64,000 nt of DNA, taken from Pelagimonas varians (lineage in GTDB: Bacteria; Pseudomonadota; Alphaproteobacteria; Rhodobacterales; Rhodobacteraceae). The DNA is taken from positions 1 through 64,000 of the forward strand of contig NZ_QKMF01000013.1 of assembly GCF_003208435.1 (NCBI RefSeq), written 5' to 3'. Shown here one piece after another: positions 62,961 through 64,000 of the stretch. The position numbers and the translations under genes are program-made. The notes below the pieces were generated by a model. The model ran no database searches. It had not been told where the DNA came from and worked only from the letters and a program-made list of their open reading frames with translations. Each line of letters begins with the position of its first letter. Position 1 is the first letter of the stretch.

Positions 62961-63079
62961 GAATTTCAATTTCCTGAATTCCAGTTTCCGATATTCTTAA
63001 TGTATAGCGGTGCGCAGGCCAAGAATTTTCCGCCAATATACGCGAATTTTCATCGTAACGTCATGTAAAGGTATGAAAT

Positions 63080-64000
63080 TTAAAGGCCGAACCGATCGCG
63101 CATCGCAAACCACGTCATTGCCAGTGCCAGTAGCGGTGATCGCAGCCCCGCCCCCCCGGGAAAGCTGGGGCTGGGTAGCGCTGCAAAGGCATCAAAACCG
63201 TTTGACTGGCCCTTGATAGCCTCAGCCAGCAAGCGTCCGGCTTGGATGGCATTGCCGACACCGTGGCCGGAATAGCCCGAGGCCGACAGCATATTGGGGC
63301 CAACCCGTGCCAAATGGGGCATGCGTTTGACCGTGATCGCCAGCGTGCCGCCCCAGGCATAGTCCAGCTCGACATCTTTGAGGCTGGGGAACACCTTTAA
63401 CATCGGTTTTGACACCACGGCGCGAATGTCGCTCGGAAAGCGGTAGCCATAGCTTTCGCCGCCGCCAAACAGCAGGCGCTTGTCTTCGGACAGACGGAAA
63501 TAATTTACGACAAACTTGTCATCTGCGACTGCGACATCGCGGGTCAGCACGTCGGCGGCGCGCGGGCCAAGCGGTTTGGTCGCTACGATAAAGTTATTGA
63601 TCGGCATCACCCGCGCGGCGACCTTGCGGTTCAACCCGCCCAAGTATCCGTTGGCGGCAAAGATCACATGATCGGCCTCGACATGACCGGCGTCCGTAGC
63701 GATCCGCGCTTTGCCCCCGGGTTTGACATGATGGACATGGGCGCGTTCATAAATCCGCGCGCCCGCATCTGCAGCGGCCCGTGCCAGCCCCAAAGCCAAC
63801 CGCAACGGGTGCAGATGCGCGGCCCCCTTATCCAGCATTCCGCCTTGATAGTCGGGCGACGGACAGAGGCTGTGAAACTGCTGTCGATTCAAAATCTCAA
63901 CCGGATAGTTATAGTGCTTTGCCAAATGCTCGGCGTAGCCATGTGTCCAAGCTGTGGACTTGTCCGAGGTTGCAGCCCAAGCGACACCATCCTTTAGCGC
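63080..64000 (-). CDS. FAD-dependent amine/glutamylputrescine oxidoreductase, N-terminus beyond window
   Basis: The last 306 codons of a DAO-type flavoprotein; the frame is open to the right edge, so the FAD-binding GxGxxG start is not visible. Seen are HLHPLRLALGLARAAADAGARIYE, ADHVIFAANGYLGGLNRKVAARVMPINNFIVAT, LLFGGGESYGYRFPSD, GTLAITVKRMPHLARVG and SGYSGHGVGNAIQAGRLLAEAI. The wording fits the PuuB/OrdL group, which oxidises gamma-glutamylputrescine or similar amines. Related demethylases/amino-acid dehydrogenases are possible. Confidence 0.85.
   Translation of the reverse strand, partial: ALKDGVAWAATSDKSTAWTHGYAEHLAKHYNYPVEILNRQQFHSLCPSPDYQGGMLDKGAAHLHPLRLALGLARAAADAGARIYERAHVHHVKPGGKARIATDAGHVEADHVIFAANGYLGGLNRKVAARVMPINNFIVATKPLGPRAADVLTRDVAVADDKFVVNYFRLSEDKRLLFGGGESYGYRFPSDIRAVVSKPMLKVFPSLKDVELDYAWGGTLAITVKRMPHLARVGPNMLSASGYSGHGVGNAIQAGRLLAEAIKGQSNGFDAFAALPSPSFPGGAGLRSPLLALAMTWFAMRDRFGL

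Overview
This is a contiguous stretch of an alphaproteobacterial chromosome, most likely from the Rhodobacterales (Roseobacter group). The call rests on gene content: an RpoH-type sigma-32, a PhaR repressor, a RibB protein with a degenerate RibA-like tail next to ribH-nusB, a PraR-like XRE regulator, an MmcB-like protein, and a tRNA-His gene with no G at -1 and an A discriminator, which is an alphaproteobacterial peculiarity. Several small families typical of this order (DUF2934-like, DUF6324-like, DUF6525-like) are also recognisable. These family names come from memory of the sequences, not from searches. No phage, insertion sequence, CRISPR array or rRNA operon was seen.

Layout. 1-14.8 kb: the tail of an unknown gene, a PfkB sugar kinase, a small DUF2934-like protein with a histone-H1-like tail, then a compact glycogen operon (glgP, glgB, glgC, glgA, glgX, malQ, pgm). 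Glucose-1-P goes in through GlgC/GlgA/GlgB and comes back through GlgP/GlgX/MalQ, with Pgm joining it to glucose-6-P. 14.9-22.3 kb: a LacI regulator diverging from a sugar ABC transporter (binding protein, two permeases, ATPase) plus a TIM-barrel isomerase and a Gfo/Idh/MocA dehydrogenase; two 14-bp LacI-type operators sit in the divergent promoter. 22.7-26.6 kb: tRNA-Tyr, rlmB, a zinc-ribbon protein, and the ribBX-ribH-nusB operon. 26.7-33.3 kb: a soluble hybrid histidine kinase, a small membrane protein, a ~250-nt highly structured non-coding stretch, an ArsR/SRPBCC pair, and a ClpP-like membrane-anchored protein coupled to a coiled-coil membrane protein, then MmcB and a 62-residue protein.

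33.5-43.0 kb: tRNA-His followed by a long run of envelope genes on both strands: small coiled-coil and holin-like proteins, MscS channel, phospholipase D/cardiolipin synthase, an EEP-family hydrolase, YihY/BrkB, an AI-2E family exporter, and a DUF3302/HlyD pair. 43.2-48.7 kb: two secreted proteins of unknown function, a 2OG-Fe(II) oxygenase, rluD and rpoH; rpoH has a heat-shock-type promoter of its own. 48.8-64 kb: mixed metabolism, including two purine deaminases (8-oxoguanine and guanine), hisN, mgtE, a 5-formyl-THF cycloligase, purD, xseA, phaR, a DegT aminotransferase and a truncated FAD oxidoreductase at the right edge.

Most of the window is ordinary core genome. The parts most likely to hold something undescribed are the structured RNA candidate at 29.0-29.25 kb, the ClpP-like/coiled-coil pair at 30.5-32.5 kb, the secreted protein with three VPEF-like repeats at 43.2-44.0 kb, and the operator pairs at 16.1 and 30.45 kb.
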